Origin: Streptomyces sp. RB17
GTDB lineage: Bacteria > Actinomycetota > Actinomycetes > Streptomycetales > Streptomycetaceae
Assembly: GCF_009604455.1 (NCBI RefSeq)
Contig: NZ_WEGL01000001.1
Location: 1,364,001 to 1,428,000 of the forward strand
Length of the DNA: 64,000 bases
Direction of reading: 5' to 3'
The notes beneath the pieces are model-generated. The model worked only from the letters and a program-made list of their open reading frames with translations. It searched no databases and was not told the DNA's origin. Made by a program: the position numbers and the translations under genes. Shown here in pieces: positions 7,588 through 16,180 of this stretch. Position 1 is the first letter of the stretch. The number at the start of each line of letters is the position of its first letter.

Positions 7588-9435
7588 ATGTACGATCCCG
7601 AGCCCCCGTTCCGCCCGGTCCGCAGGCGGCAGGGCTACCTGCCGCTGGAGGACCTCGGCCTCATCGGGGACGGTTCGACGGCTGCGCTGGTCGGCCTGGA
7701 CGGCTCGATCCCGTGGATGTGCCTCCCCCGGTTCGACTCCGACCCCCTGTTCTGCGGCCTGCTGGACCACGCACGAGGCGGCCACTTCACCCTCGCGCCG
7801 GAGGACCTGGTGGAGGCCCGGCAGCGCTACGAGCCCGACACCGGCGTGCTGACCACGGAGCTGCGCAGTCCCACCGGCCTGGTGCGGGTCACCGACGCGC
7901 TGACCGTGCGGACCGGCGCCGACCTCACCGACGACGCTCCGGCCGGGCGGCGCGAACTCGTCCGGACGGCCGTGGTCCTGTCCGGGCACGTCCGACTGCG
8001 GGTGGATCTGGAGCCGCGCGGCGGCGGCACCGTGCAGGCGCTGTTCAGCGGCCTGGAACTGAGGCCCGCGCGGCGGCCGGACCTGCGCCTGCACCTGCGC
8101 TCCAACCGCCCCCTGACCGGCCTGCACAGCACGCACGACCTGAGGCAGGGCGAACACCTCGACCTCGTGCTGTCCTGGGGCCGCTTCCACCGCCACCACC
8201 GGTTCGAGGCCGACGCGACGCTGGCCGACACCGCCGACGCATGGCGGCGCTGGATGAAGCACTTCGACTACTCCGGCCCCCAGGAGGCACTGGTCCGGCG
8301 TGCCGCCATCACGTTGAAGCTGTGCGACGACTGGGCCAACGGCGCCGTGGTCGCGGCGCCCACCTCCTCCCTGCCCGCGCCGGTCGGCGGAGTCCGCAAC
8401 TGGGACTACCGCTACGCCTGGATCCGGGACGCCGCCTACGCCGTGTTCGCCCTGCGGCGCATCGGCTTCACCGGCGAGGCGGACGCCTTCCTCGGTTGGG
8501 TCCTCGACGCCGTCGAGCAGAGCCGCAGCCCGCGGATCATGTACAACCTCGACGGCGGCCCCGTACCCGACGAGATCGAGGACCCCGAACTGGAGGGGTA
8601 CCGGCGCTCCGGCCCGGTGCGATGGGGCAACGGCGCGGCCGACCAGCGCCAGCACGACGTCTACGGCGAGATCCTGGACTGCGCCGACCAGTGGCTGCGC
8701 GCCGACCGGTGGCAGCGCCCCGGCAGGCAGGTCGAGCCCGCGCTGTGGGCGGGCCTGGCGGCGCTGGCCGACACCGCGGAGCAGGCGTGGCGCCAGCCGG
8801 ACCAGGGGATCTGGGAGGTCCGCAGTACGGGCCGGGTGTTCACCTACTCGGCCGGAATGTGCCAGGTGGCCCTGGACCGGGCCGCGGCCATCGGCGAGCG
8901 CCTCGGTCTGCCCGGGCCCACAACGGCTTGGCGAGCCTCCGCCGACCGGCTGCGCCGGCTCGTCCTGGAGGAGTCCTGGGACGACGACGCGCGGACGCTG
9001 AGCGCACACCTGGACGGCGGCGGCGTCCTCGACGCGAGCCTGCTCGCGCTCCCGCTGCGCCACGTGGTGCCCGCCGACCACCCGCGGATGGCGGCGACCA
9101 CCACGGCCGTCGCCGAACGCCTGTCGGCCGGTGACGGCCTGCTCTACCGCTATCTGCACGAGGAGTCGCCCGACGGGCTGCCCGGAGACGAGGGCGCCTT
9201 CGTGCTGTGCAGCTTCTGGCTGGCCGACAACCTGACCGCCCAGGGCAGGCTCGACGAGGCCGAGCAGGTGTACGCCTCGCTGTGTGCCCGTACGAGCCCG
9301 CTGGGGCTGCTGCCGGAACAGATCGACCCCACCTCTGGAGAGTTCATGGGCAACTTCCCCCAGGCGTTCAGCCATATCGGGATCATCGCCAGCGGCGTGA
9401 ACCTCGCGCGGGCGAGGGCAGGTGCTCGGGCATGA
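7588..9435 (+). CDS. Glycoside hydrolase family 15 protein (glucoamylase/trehalase type)
   Basis: 615 residues, cytosolic (no signal peptide). An N-terminal supersandwich domain (YLPLEDLGLIGDGSTAALVGLDGSIPWMCLPRFDS) is followed by the (alpha/alpha)6 barrel with NWDYRYAWIRDAAYAVFAL, YGEILDC (general acid/base region) and LPEQIDPTSGEFMGNFPQAFSHIGII (second catalytic Glu). Intracellular actinobacterial GH15 enzymes include trehalases and maltose/glucan-releasing enzymes, and sequence alone does not decide. It is followed by G6PDH with a 4-base ATGA overlap, so hydrolysis to glucose feeding the pentose phosphate pathway is plausible. Confidence 0.9.
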   Translation: MYDPEPPFRPVRRRQGYLPLEDLGLIGDGSTAALVGLDGSIPWMCLPRFDSDPLFCGLLDHARGGHFTLAPEDLVEARQRYEPDTGVLTTELRSPTGLVRVTDALTVRTGADLTDDAPAGRRELVRTAVVLSGHVRLRVDLEPRGGGTVQALFSGLELRPARRPDLRLHLRSNRPLTGLHSTHDLRQGEHLDLVLSWGRFHRHHRFEADATLADTADAWRRWMKHFDYSGPQEALVRRAAITLKLCDDWANGAVVAAPTSSLPAPVGGVRNWDYRYAWIRDAAYAVFALRRIGFTGEADAFLGWVLDAVEQSRSPRIMYNLDGGPVPDEIEDPELEGYRRSGPVRWGNGAADQRQHDVYGEILDCADQWLRADRWQRPGRQVEPALWAGLAALADTAEQAWRQPDQGIWEVRSTGRVFTYSAGMCQVALDRAAAIGERLGLPGPTTAWRASADRLRRLVLEESWDDDARTLSAHLDGGGVLDASLLALPLRHVVPADHPRMAATTTAVAERLSAGDGLLYRYLHEESPDGLPGDEGAFVLCSFWLADNLTAQGRLDEAEQVYASLCARTSPLGLLPEQIDPTSGEFMGNFPQAFSHIGIIASGVNLARARAGARA

Positions 9436-10865
9436 TCGACCGGCTCGCCGTCTTCGGCGCCACGGGCGATCTCACCGCCCGCTATCTGCTGCCGGCCCTG
9501 GCCGCCCTGCGGGCCGCGGGACGGATCGGCGACGGCTTCCGGCTGACCGGCGCGAGCCGGGAGCGCTGGGGCACCGACCGGTTCCGCGACTGGTGCGCCG
9601 ACCAGCTCGACCGCCACGGCGGCGCCTGCCCCGCCGATGCGAGAAGGGCCGTCGTGGCCTCGGCCCGCTACCGGCAGGCCGACGTCACCGACCCCGCGGA
9701 CGTCGCCGCAGTCGTCGCGGGCGACGAACCGATCGCTGTGTACCTCGCCCTTCCCCCGGCGCTCTTCCCGCACATGGTCACCGCCCTGCACGAGGCGGGC
9801 CTGCCGCCGGGCAGCCGGCTCGTGCTGGAGAAGCCGTTCGGCGAGGACCTGGCGAGCGCGCGCGAGCTGAACCGGCTGCTCGCCGGTCTCGTGCCCGAGC
9901 AGGCCGTGTTCCGGGTCGACCACTTCCTGGCCATGACGACCGTGCAGAACGTGCTCGGAAGCCGGCTCGCCAACCGGGTGCTGGAGCCCATCTGGAACAG
10001 CACCCACATCGCGGAAGTGGAGATCGTCTGGGACGAGACGCTCGCCCTGGAGGGCCGGGCCGGCTACTACGACGGCGTCGGCGCGCTGAAGGACATGCTG
10101 CAGAACCACCTGCTGCAGTTGCTGTGCCTGGTGGCCATGGAACCCCCGATCACCCTCGGTGAACGGGACCTGCGGGACCGGAAGGTCGACGTGCTGCGGT
10201 CCGTGCGGCTTCTCACCGACTACGACGTCCTGCACCGCACGCGCCGCGCACGCTACCTGTCCGGCCGGATCGGCGAGCACGCCGTCCCCGCATACGTCGA
10301 CGAGGAGGGCGTGGACCCCGGGCGGCGCACGGAGACCTTCGCCGAGGTCGAACTGGAACTGGACAGCTGGCGCTGGTCCGGGACGACGTTCCGGCTGCGC
10401 AGCGGCAAGGCGCTGGGACAGGACCGCAAGGAGGTCGCGGTGCGCTTCCGCGCCGTGCCCCACCTGCCCTTCGGCCACGAGGGAGAGGCCCTGCCCAACG
10501 TGCTGCGCTTCGGCCTGGAGCCCGAAGGGATGACCCTCGACATGACCGGCATCGGCGCCCGCGCCCAGGCCCTCACCCAGCTCTCGCTGACGGCACGGAT
10601 GGAACCGCCCGACCTGCCCGCCTACGGCCGGCTCCTGCTGGACGTCATGAAGGGTGATCCGGCGCTGTCCATCCGCGGCGACGAGGCCGAGGAGTCATGG
10701 CGGGTCCTGACACCCGTCCTGAGCGCCTGGGAAAGGAACACGGTCCCGCTGGAGGAGTATCCGGCCGGCTCCGGCGGACCACCTCCCCGGCCGCACGAGG
10801 GCGCACAACGGCGGCGCAGCGACATGCTGCATCCCGAAGCGCTGCCGGACGATGGGCACCACTGA
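9432..10865 (+). CDS. zwf: Glucose-6-phosphate dehydrogenase (accessory copy type)
   Basis: 477 residues. The NADP-binding fingerprint GATGDL (residues 9-14), the EKPFGED segment and the substrate box R-V-D-H-F-L with His164 are visible, plus Y-D-G-V-G-A-L-K-D-M-L-Q-N-H downstream. In the common housekeeping enzyme the substrate box reads RIDHYLGK; here the Lys position is Met (RVDHFLAM), marking a divergent paralogue. It converts glucose-6-P to 6-phosphogluconolactone with reduction of NADP or NAD. The start overlaps the GH15 stop and the end overlaps the gluconokinase start by 14 bases, so the three genes are one operon. Confidence 0.9.
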   Translation: MIDRLAVFGATGDLTARYLLPALAALRAAGRIGDGFRLTGASRERWGTDRFRDWCADQLDRHGGACPADARRAVVASARYRQADVTDPADVAAVVAGDEPIAVYLALPPALFPHMVTALHEAGLPPGSRLVLEKPFGEDLASARELNRLLAGLVPEQAVFRVDHFLAMTTVQNVLGSRLANRVLEPIWNSTHIAEVEIVWDETLALEGRAGYYDGVGALKDMLQNHLLQLLCLVAMEPPITLGERDLRDRKVDVLRSVRLLTDYDVLHRTRRARYLSGRIGEHAVPAYVDEEGVDPGRRTETFAEVELELDSWRWSGTTFRLRSGKALGQDRKEVAVRFRAVPHLPFGHEGEALPNVLRFGLEPEGMTLDMTGIGARAQALTQLSLTARMEPPDLPAYGRLLLDVMKGDPALSIRGDEAEESWRVLTPVLSAWERNTVPLEEYPAGSGGPPPRPHEGAQRRRSDMLHPEALPDDGHH

Positions 10866-11376
10866 GCGTCGATCCCCGTGCGTCGTGGTCACGGGCGTCG
10901 CAGGGATCGGCAAGACGACGGTGGCTCGCCTGCTGGCGCAGCGGCTCGGCGTGCCCTTCGCGGACGGCGACGACTTCCACTCCCCGGCCGGCATCGCCAA
11001 GATGTCGGCCGGCACGCCGCTCGACGACACCGACCGTCTGCCCTGGCTGGAGTCCATCGGCCGCTGGCTGCACGAGCGTGACGTGGCGGGCACCGGTGCG
11101 GTGGTCGCATGTTCCGCACTCAGGCGGCGTTACCGGGACGTCCTGCGGGCGGCCTGCCCGGGCGCCTTCTTCCTGCACCTGACGTCCGACCGCGAGCTGC
11201 TGGCGGACCGGCTCGACCGGCGCACCGGCCACTTCATGCCGGGCTCGCTCCTCGACTCGCAACTGGCCACGCTGGAACCCCTGGAACCGGACGAGCACGG
11301 AGCCGAGCTCGACGCGACCCCGGCTCCCGACACCCTCGCCGACCTGGCGGCAGATCTGCTGGCGCGTCGGCTGTAG
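10852..11376 (+). CDS. gntK: Gluconokinase
   Basis: 174-residue P-loop kinase of the GntK/shikimate-kinase fold: Walker A GVAGIGKTT (residues 15-23), the substrate segment FADGDDFHSPAGIAKMSAGTPLDD, W-L-x-x-I-G-x-W, ACSALRRRYRD, and RTGHFMPGSLLDSQLATLEPLE, all diagnostic of gluconokinase. It phosphorylates gluconate to 6-phosphogluconate, joining the pathway right after the G6PDH encoded by the overlapping upstream gene. The two Ser/Gly positions of the usual GVSGSGKS loop are replaced by Ala and Ile, as in some actinobacterial copies. Confidence 0.93.
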   Translation: MGTTERRSPCVVVTGVAGIGKTTVARLLAQRLGVPFADGDDFHSPAGIAKMSAGTPLDDTDRLPWLESIGRWLHERDVAGTGAVVACSALRRRYRDVLRAACPGAFFLHLTSDRELLADRLDRRTGHFMPGSLLDSQLATLEPLEPDEHGAELDATPAPDTLADLAADLLARRL

Positions 11377-11382
11377 TGACGT

Positions 11383-11435
11383 CGGCCGACGTGTCGGCAT
11401 GACGAGGGGTGCCCCTCAGGCCGACACGTCGGCCG
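11383..11435. terminator. 16-bp perfect hairpin between convergent genes
   Basis: CGGCCGACGTGTCGGC (11383-11398) pairs perfectly with 11420-11435 around a 21-base spacer. It lies between gntK (ends 11376) and the convergent HAD gene and overlaps the last codons of the latter. A shared bidirectional terminator is likely. Confidence 0.8.
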
Positions 11436-11919
11436 CGAACTCCGCCAGCGTCCTGAGGTCGCTCTCGCGCAGCCCGGTGCGCGGGTCGACGTGGTGGAGG
11501 AGGGCAGGCCCGGGGTGATGCGCGCGCACGTACGCGGTGTCGGCCGCGCTCTGCTCGTCGTCCACCCAGGCGAACGGGCGGCCGTCGGCGTACGCCACGA
11601 TTGCCTCCGTCTTCCAGTGCACGCCGTCGGGCCGCTCGGCGAACAGGCCGGTGCCGAAGTCGACGTACGGCAGCCCGGGCAGCCCGACGACCGGGGCGAT
11701 CCAGACGTTGGCCTCGGCCATCCAGGTCGTCGCCCAGCACAGGTCGTAGCCGAGCCGGAGCAGGGCCGGGCCGTGGTCGGGGTTCAGCCAGACCCGCAGC
11801 GGGCGCCGCGAGAACCCGGGCACCCGGATCGTCGTATATCCCGCAGGCCGGCGTTCGGGCCGGGCCGCGTACGGATTGAACGGGCCGTCGACGTCCAGGA
11901 ACAGCAGGGGGCGGCTCAC
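11416..11919 (-). CDS. HAD-superfamily protein of unknown substrate
   Basis: 167 residues. HAD motif I is LFLDVDGPFNP (D-x-D-G, residues 7-15). A later W-A-T-T-W-M-A-E-A-N segment corresponds to motif II, and FAWVDDE with two Asp to motif IV. A cap domain is essentially absent, as in the HAD-like hydrolases often annotated as hypothetical in Streptomyces. It is probably a Mg-dependent phosphatase or phosphotransferase; the substrate is not deducible. It stands alone, convergent with gntK. Confidence 0.75.
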   Translation of the reverse strand: MSRPLLFLDVDGPFNPYAARPERRPAGYTTIRVPGFSRRPLRVWLNPDHGPALLRLGYDLCWATTWMAEANVWIAPVVGLPGLPYVDFGTGLFAERPDGVHWKTEAIVAYADGRPFAWVDDEQSAADTAYVRAHHPGPALLHHVDPRTGLRESDLRTLAEFAADVSA

Positions 11920-11973
11920 GGGGACACCGTACGGCAGGGTGAGGGGCCGCTCGCCGGAAATTTCGACCGCAGA

Positions 11974-12876
11974 TCAGCCCGCCATGAGTTCCTCGTACCG
12001 AGCCAGCAGGTCGTCGGACGCCTCGTGGCCGGCGGGGAGCAGGGGGGCGCGCACCGGGCCCGCGGGCAGGCCGAGCCGGGTGAGCAGGGCCTTGGCGGTG
12101 ACCGTGCCGGGCAGGCCGGCGCCCGTCATCGCCTCGGTCAACGGCGTGACCCGCAGCTGGAGTTGGCGCGCGCGGGAGGTCTCGCCCGCGTCGAAGGCGT
12201 CGAGGATCGCGGCGATCCGGCCGGGCACGGCGTTCGCGACCGTGCTCACACAGCCCGCCGCGCCGACCGCGTACAGCGCCAGTACGTGCTCGTCGCAGCC
12301 CGCGTAGTACGCCAGGTCCGTGTGGGCCAGCACCTTCTGGGTGCCGAGGAAGTCGTAGGAGCAGTCCTTGACGGCCACGATCCGCGGGTGGGCGGCGAGG
12401 CGGATGATCGTCTCCGGTTCGATCCGGGTGCCGGTGCGGCCCGGGATGTCGTAGAGCATCACGGGCAGCGCGCTCGCGTCGGCGACCGTGCGGAAGTGCG
12501 CCTCGACCGCCTGCTGCGGCGGCCGGCTGTAGTAGGGCGTCACCACCAGCACGCCGTCGGCGCCCGCCTTCTCGGCGGCCAGGGACAGTTCGACGGTGTG
12601 CCGGGTGTCGGCGCTGCCCACGCCCGCGACGAGGGGCACCCGGTCGCCGACGGACTCCCGGACGGCCGCGAGCAGTTCCTGCTTCTCCGCGTCCGTGGTG
12701 GTGGGCGATTCGCCCGTGGTGCCGTTCAGCACCAGGCCGTCGCAGCCCTCGGCCACCAGGTGTGCGGCCAGCTTCTGGGCGCCGTCCAGGTCGAGGGTGC
12801 CGTTCTCGGTGAACGGCGTGATCATCGCGCAGAGGGTGCGGCCGAAGGGGTGGGTGGTGGGGTGTGAGGTCGTCAT
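11974..12876 (-). CDS. dapA: 4-hydroxy-tetrahydrodipicolinate synthase-family aldolase
   Basis: 300-residue class I aldolase of the DapA/NAL family. Visible are the N-G-T-T-G-E-S substrate loop (residues 51-57), Y-Y-S-R-P-P (catalytic Tyr region), Y-D-I-P-G-R-T-G and the Schiff-base lysine in AVKDCS. The motifs are close to true DapA (pyruvate plus aspartate semialdehyde, lysine and diaminopimelate synthesis). Several DapA-like paralogues occur in streptomycetes and this one has no dap neighbours, so the precise substrate is open. No clear ribosome-binding site is seen before the ATG. An AT-rich patch (12905-12945) upstream may hold its promoter. Confidence 0.82.
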   Translation of the reverse strand: MTTSHPTTHPFGRTLCAMITPFTENGTLDLDGAQKLAAHLVAEGCDGLVLNGTTGESPTTTDAEKQELLAAVRESVGDRVPLVAGVGSADTRHTVELSLAAEKAGADGVLVVTPYYSRPPQQAVEAHFRTVADASALPVMLYDIPGRTGTRIEPETIIRLAAHPRIVAVKDCSYDFLGTQKVLAHTDLAYYAGCDEHVLALYAVGAAGCVSTVANAVPGRIAAILDAFDAGETSRARQLQLRVTPLTEAMTGAGLPGTVTAKALLTRLGLPAGPVRAPLLPAGHEASDDLLARYEELMAG

Positions 12877-13047
12877 AGGGGTAGTCTCGGCACGCCCATG
12901 GTGAAGCTCTACTTAATTCCTCTACAGCATATTGTTAAGGATTGCTGATGTGTGGGGCGAGGCGGTGGGTGGAGGTCCTGTGTCCAACTCGGGCTCTCAT
13001 GGGTCACTATGGCCGGAGGGGCACCGACGTCTGTCATGGGAGGCGCC

Positions 13048-13206
13048 ATGAAGCTCGGCAAGGCACTGGCCACCGGAGTCGTGGAGGAGCGGCCGGTCGT
13101 TCGGGAAGAGGAGGCTGAGGGGCTGGTCGCCGAGGAGGCTGCCGCCTGCGTCGCCTCTGTAGAACCGGACGAGCCGGTCCGCGAAGAGGTCCCGGCCGTC
13201 CGATGA
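13048..13206 (+). CDS. Small acidic protein, unknown function
   Basis: 52 residues starting at ATG 13048, nine bases behind a GGGAGG site. The protein is MKLGKALATGVVEERP followed by a strongly acidic Glu/Ala/Val-rich body and no recognisable domain. Its last codons overlap the ATG of the next gene (ATGA at 13203), so the two are translationally coupled. I know no function for it; coupling suggests it partners the Cys-rich protein downstream. Confidence 0.65.
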   Translation: MKLGKALATGVVEERPVVREEEAEGLVAEEAAACVASVEPDEPVREEVPAVR

Positions 13207-13907
13207 GGCTGCGGCTCCCGGCGGAACGTCCGACGGAGCCGCCGACCGGATACAAGATCGCCCACCCGGTGCTGTCCCAGGACGGCACCCGGGCCGGGTT
13301 CACGGGTGTGTCGCTCGGCGGCGCGCTGCCGTACGCCGTGCTCGACGACGCCTCCTGCGTCTACGGCCGCAGGCACCGACCGCCGGCCCGGTTGTGCGAC
13401 TGCGGCTTCCACTGTGTGCACGACCGCAGTGCCGCCGAGGCCATGTTGTGCACCGCCGAGCACCGGGCCGCCCTGCTGCTGGAGGTCTCCGTGCTCGGCG
13501 CCTACATCCGCTTCGAGCGCGGGTTTCGTTATGCCCGGCAGCGGGTGCGTGTGGCTGTCGCCGGACCGTGCGGTTGTGGCGCCGCTGCTGTCGCGCTCGC
13601 CGATGCCGGGTGGGGCAGGCCCGGCTGGCGGGCCCTCGTGCCCGTCTGTGCCGGGTGTGTGCGGGGCCGTACGTCCGTCTCGCTCGCCGGGTTCGCCCGG
13701 CTGGCCGGGCAGGGGGTGCGGGTGGTGGCGCGGGGCGGGGGTGCCGGGTTTCCCGACGTCGGGTCCGGTGGGGCGGCGGCCGGGGCGGGGTTGGGGGTGC
13801 CCGAACTCGTCGCGGAGGCCGCGCTGTTGCAGGCGCGACTCGACTGGTTCCAGAGTCAGCTCGCGCGGCTGGGGGAGCGCGGCGGCGGGGGTGCCGAGCG
13901 GGACTGA
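13203..13907 (+). CDS. Cysteine-rich conserved hypothetical protein
   Basis: 234 residues, not recognised by function. It contains four short Cys motifs: a C-D-C-G-F-H-C-V-H-D cluster near residue 65, G-P-C-G-C-G near 120, and VPVCAGCVRG near 150. These could bind metal, for example zinc, or form disulfides. The C-terminus is a helical Leu/Ala/Gln-rich segment (LVAEAALLQARLDWFQSQLARL). It overlaps the small acidic gene upstream by 4 bases. No signal peptide or membrane segment is seen. Confidence 0.65.
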   Translation: MRLRLPAERPTEPPTGYKIAHPVLSQDGTRAGFTGVSLGGALPYAVLDDASCVYGRRHRPPARLCDCGFHCVHDRSAAEAMLCTAEHRAALLLEVSVLGAYIRFERGFRYARQRVRVAVAGPCGCGAAAVALADAGWGRPGWRALVPVCAGCVRGRTSVSLAGFARLAGQGVRVVARGGGAGFPDVGSGGAAAGAGLGVPELVAEAALLQARLDWFQSQLARLGERGGGGAERD

Positions 13908-14184
13908 CCGTCTGCGGGCCGGGTACCCGAATGTGCGGGTGCGTGGGTGCAGTGCCTGCGGGCCCGTGCGGGTGCGTCGTGGCTGGGGTCGCGCCTACGG
14001 TGGTGTGTGAGTCGGTGCCGCGCCGGGGTGGTGTCCGTCCTCGGTCCGGTGGGCTGTTCGTTGCGTGGTGCGGGGAGTTTTCGCCGGCCGCTGCGGGCGG
14101 ACACCACCCGCGACGTCCCCTCCCCGCCGTGCGCGGCCTCAGCAGGCATCACGCTCAGCGCAAGATCAGGGAAGGGGCACACCG

Positions 14185-14730
14185 ATGAAGCACAGGGTTA
14201 CGCACCGATCGGGCGCCAAGGGGCCCGACGAGCTGCGGCAGCAGATCGAGCACACCAGGCACCAACTCGGGCACACCGTCGCCCAGTTGGTCGGCAAGGC
14301 CGATGTGAAGGGCCGGGCGCGGGTGCGGGCCGCCGACCTGAGGGACAAGGCCGGTGCCATGACGGTGCAGCTGCGCGTCAGCGCCGCCCACGCCGGCCAC
14401 GGCATGCAGGACAGGGCCTCCAGGGCCGGTCATGTCGTCCAGGGCGGTGTGGCCCAGGCGGGTCACGCGGTGCAGGGCAAGGCTGCGCGGGTGGGGCATG
14501 CGGTGCAGGGGCGGGCCGCGCATGCCGGGCATACGGCGCAGGGGCGGGCGAGTCGTGCTGGGCACGTCGTGCAGGGGCGGGGCGGGCGCGCCGGGCATGC
14601 CGCCGTGCCTCAGCCCCTGCGGGGTGCGTTGCGGGCGGGCATGCGTCATCCGGGGCCGGTCCTCGCGGTGGGGGTGCTGGGTGCGGCCGTGGTGGCGGCG
14701 GGTGTCGTCTGGCGTAGGCAGCATCACTGA
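14185..14730 (+). CDS. DUF3618-domain membrane-anchored repeat protein
   Basis: 181 residues. Residues 15-60 form the DUF3618 helix (ELRQQIEHTRHQLGHTVAQLVGKADVKGRAR), found in actinobacterial membrane-associated proteins. Residues 67-138 are seven copies of an 11-residue unit with Gly-His at exact 11-residue spacing (positions 71, 82, 93, 104, 115, 126, 137) and a following Val/Ala-Val-Gln-Gly. A single transmembrane helix (VLAVGVLGAAVVAAGVVW) ends the protein. An 11-residue period is typical of amphipathic helices that lie on membranes. Function unknown. ATG at 14185 follows a GGGAAGGGG site. Confidence 0.8.
   Translation: MKHRVTHRSGAKGPDELRQQIEHTRHQLGHTVAQLVGKADVKGRARVRAADLRDKAGAMTVQLRVSAAHAGHGMQDRASRAGHVVQGGVAQAGHAVQGKAARVGHAVQGRAAHAGHTAQGRASRAGHVVQGRGGRAGHAAVPQPLRGALRAGMRHPGPVLAVGVLGAAVVAAGVVWRRQHH
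14383..14598 (+). repeat. 33-bp (11-codon) coding tandem repeat, seven units
   Basis: The DNA encoding residues 67-138 of the DUF3618 protein repeats every 33 bases with variation at third positions; the constant core encodes Gly-His-x-x-Gln-Gly. Codon divergence between units suggests an old repeat kept by selection on the protein. Confidence 0.75.
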
Positions 14731-14804
14731 GAAGCGCGGTGGTGGATCGCGCCGAAAGTTTGATCCGTCTGGACAAGAAAAGTTTTCGGTGCGAGAGTGG
14801 TCGC

Positions 14805-15416
14805 ATGCTGGATGTGACCGTGATCGAGGACCCCGAGGCGGCGGCCGTGTCGCTGGACCCCATCCGGGCCCGGCTGCTTGCTGAGCTGGCCGCCGAGCCC
14901 GCGTCGGCGGCGATGCTGGCCGGTAAAGTCGGACTGCCCCGGCAGAAGGTGAACTACCACCTCAAGACGCTGGAGCGGCACGGCCTGGTCGAGCTGGCCG
15001 GAGAGCGCCGCAAGGGCAATGTCACCGAGCGGCTGATGCGCGCGACCGCGGCGTCGTACGTCATCTCGCCCGCCGCTCTGCCGGCCGTGCAGCCGGACCC
15101 GGAGCGCTTTCGTGATCAGTTGTCCGCGCGCTGGCTGCTGGCACTCGGCGCCCGCCTGGTGCGGGACGTCGGGGCGCTGATCACCGGCGCCGCCCGGGCC
15201 AGGAAGGGGCTGGCGACCTACGCGCTGGACGGCCAGGTCCGCTTCGCCTCCGCCGCCGACCGCGCGGCCTTCGTGCAGGAGCTGACGGCGGGCGTGAGCG
15301 CCTTGATCCGCAAGTACGACGCCCCGGATGCCGAGGGCGGCAGGGACCACCGGATCGTCGTCGCCCTCCACCCCACGGTCAAGGACCAGCAGTCCACCCC
15401 CGCACTGGAACAGTGA
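14805..15416 (+). CDS. ArsR-family helix-turn-helix regulator
   Basis: 203 residues. The N-terminal winged helix is clear: DPIRARLLAELAAEPASAAMLAGKVGLPRQKVNYHLKTLERHGLVELAGERRKGNVTERLMRA (residues 17-80). A longer C-terminal part (to 203) resembles the helical extension of ArsR regulators paired with activator-of-Hsp90/SRPBCC genes. It is followed after 14 bases by such an SRPBCC gene, the usual pairing. The upstream region carries two T-rich copies of AAAGTTT (14755-14761 and 14779-14785), which could be promoter or operator elements. Confidence 0.88.
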   Translation: MLDVTVIEDPEAAAVSLDPIRARLLAELAAEPASAAMLAGKVGLPRQKVNYHLKTLERHGLVELAGERRKGNVTERLMRATAASYVISPAALPAVQPDPERFRDQLSARWLLALGARLVRDVGALITGAARARKGLATYALDGQVRFASAADRAAFVQELTAGVSALIRKYDAPDAEGGRDHRIVVALHPTVKDQQSTPALEQ

Positions 15417-15430
15417 GCAGGAGCCCCGCC

Positions 15431-16168
15431 ATGTCCAAGGAATTCGAGATCGTCCGTGAGTTCGAGGTCGACGTCCCGCCGGAGAAGGTCTGGGAAGCGG
15501 TCACCACCGGTACCGGTGGCTATCTGTGGCCGATGGACCCGCCCGAGCCCCGGGAGGGCGGAAAGGGGCCCTTCGGGTCCACCGTCACCGCCTGGGATCC
15601 GCCCCACCGCTACACCAACCGCAGCGAGGACGTCGGATTCCCGGTCCAGTCGGTCAATCAGCTGGATTACGTGATCGAGCCGCGCGACGAGGGGCGCCGG
15701 GCGTGGGTGCGCTACGTGCACAGCGGGATCTTCACCGACGACTGGAACAACCAGTACGACGGTGCGAGCAAGCACACCAACTTCTACCTGCACACGCTGT
15801 GCGAGTATCTCGTCCACTTCGCGCCCAGGCCGGTCACCTTCGCCCAGCTGAACGGGCCCGCGGCCTCGCAGACGACCGAGGCGCTCGGCGCCGTGGGCCG
15901 CGCCCTCGGACTGGCGGACGACGCGGCCGCGGGTACGAAGGTCGGGGTGCGGGGACCCGGCGGCCGGACCCTGGACGCCGTACTCGACTACCGCAACCCG
16001 TACTTCATCGGGCTGCGCACCGACGACGCCCTCATCCGGTTCTTCGGACGCGGCCACTGGGGCGCGCCGCTCGGCATCAGCGTCCACGACTTCGCGCCGG
16101 ACGCCGATGCCGAGGCGAACGAGAGCGCCTGGCAGGGCTGGCTGAACGGGGTGTTCAGTCAGCCCTGA
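15431..16168 (+). CDS. SRPBCC (AHSA1-like) domain protein
   Basis: 245 residues with a START/SRPBCC hydrophobic-pocket fold: N-terminal FEIVREFEVDVPPEKVWEAVTTGTGGYLWPM, a central F-P-V-Q-S-V-N-Q-L-D-Y-V-I-E strand, and a C-terminal helix segment. It probably binds a hydrophobic small molecule; the ligand is unknown. I chose ATG 15431 because AGGAG lies at 15419-15423; an in-frame ATG at 15413 overlaps the ArsR stop. Co-transcription with the ArsR gene is likely. Confidence 0.82.
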   Translation: MSKEFEIVREFEVDVPPEKVWEAVTTGTGGYLWPMDPPEPREGGKGPFGSTVTAWDPPHRYTNRSEDVGFPVQSVNQLDYVIEPRDEGRRAWVRYVHSGIFTDDWNNQYDGASKHTNFYLHTLCEYLVHFAPRPVTFAQLNGPAASQTTEALGAVGRALGLADDAAAGTKVGVRGPGGRTLDAVLDYRNPYFIGLRTDDALIRFFGRGHWGAPLGISVHDFAPDADAEANESAWQGWLNGVFSQP

Positions 16169-16180
16169 GACCGGCTTCGG

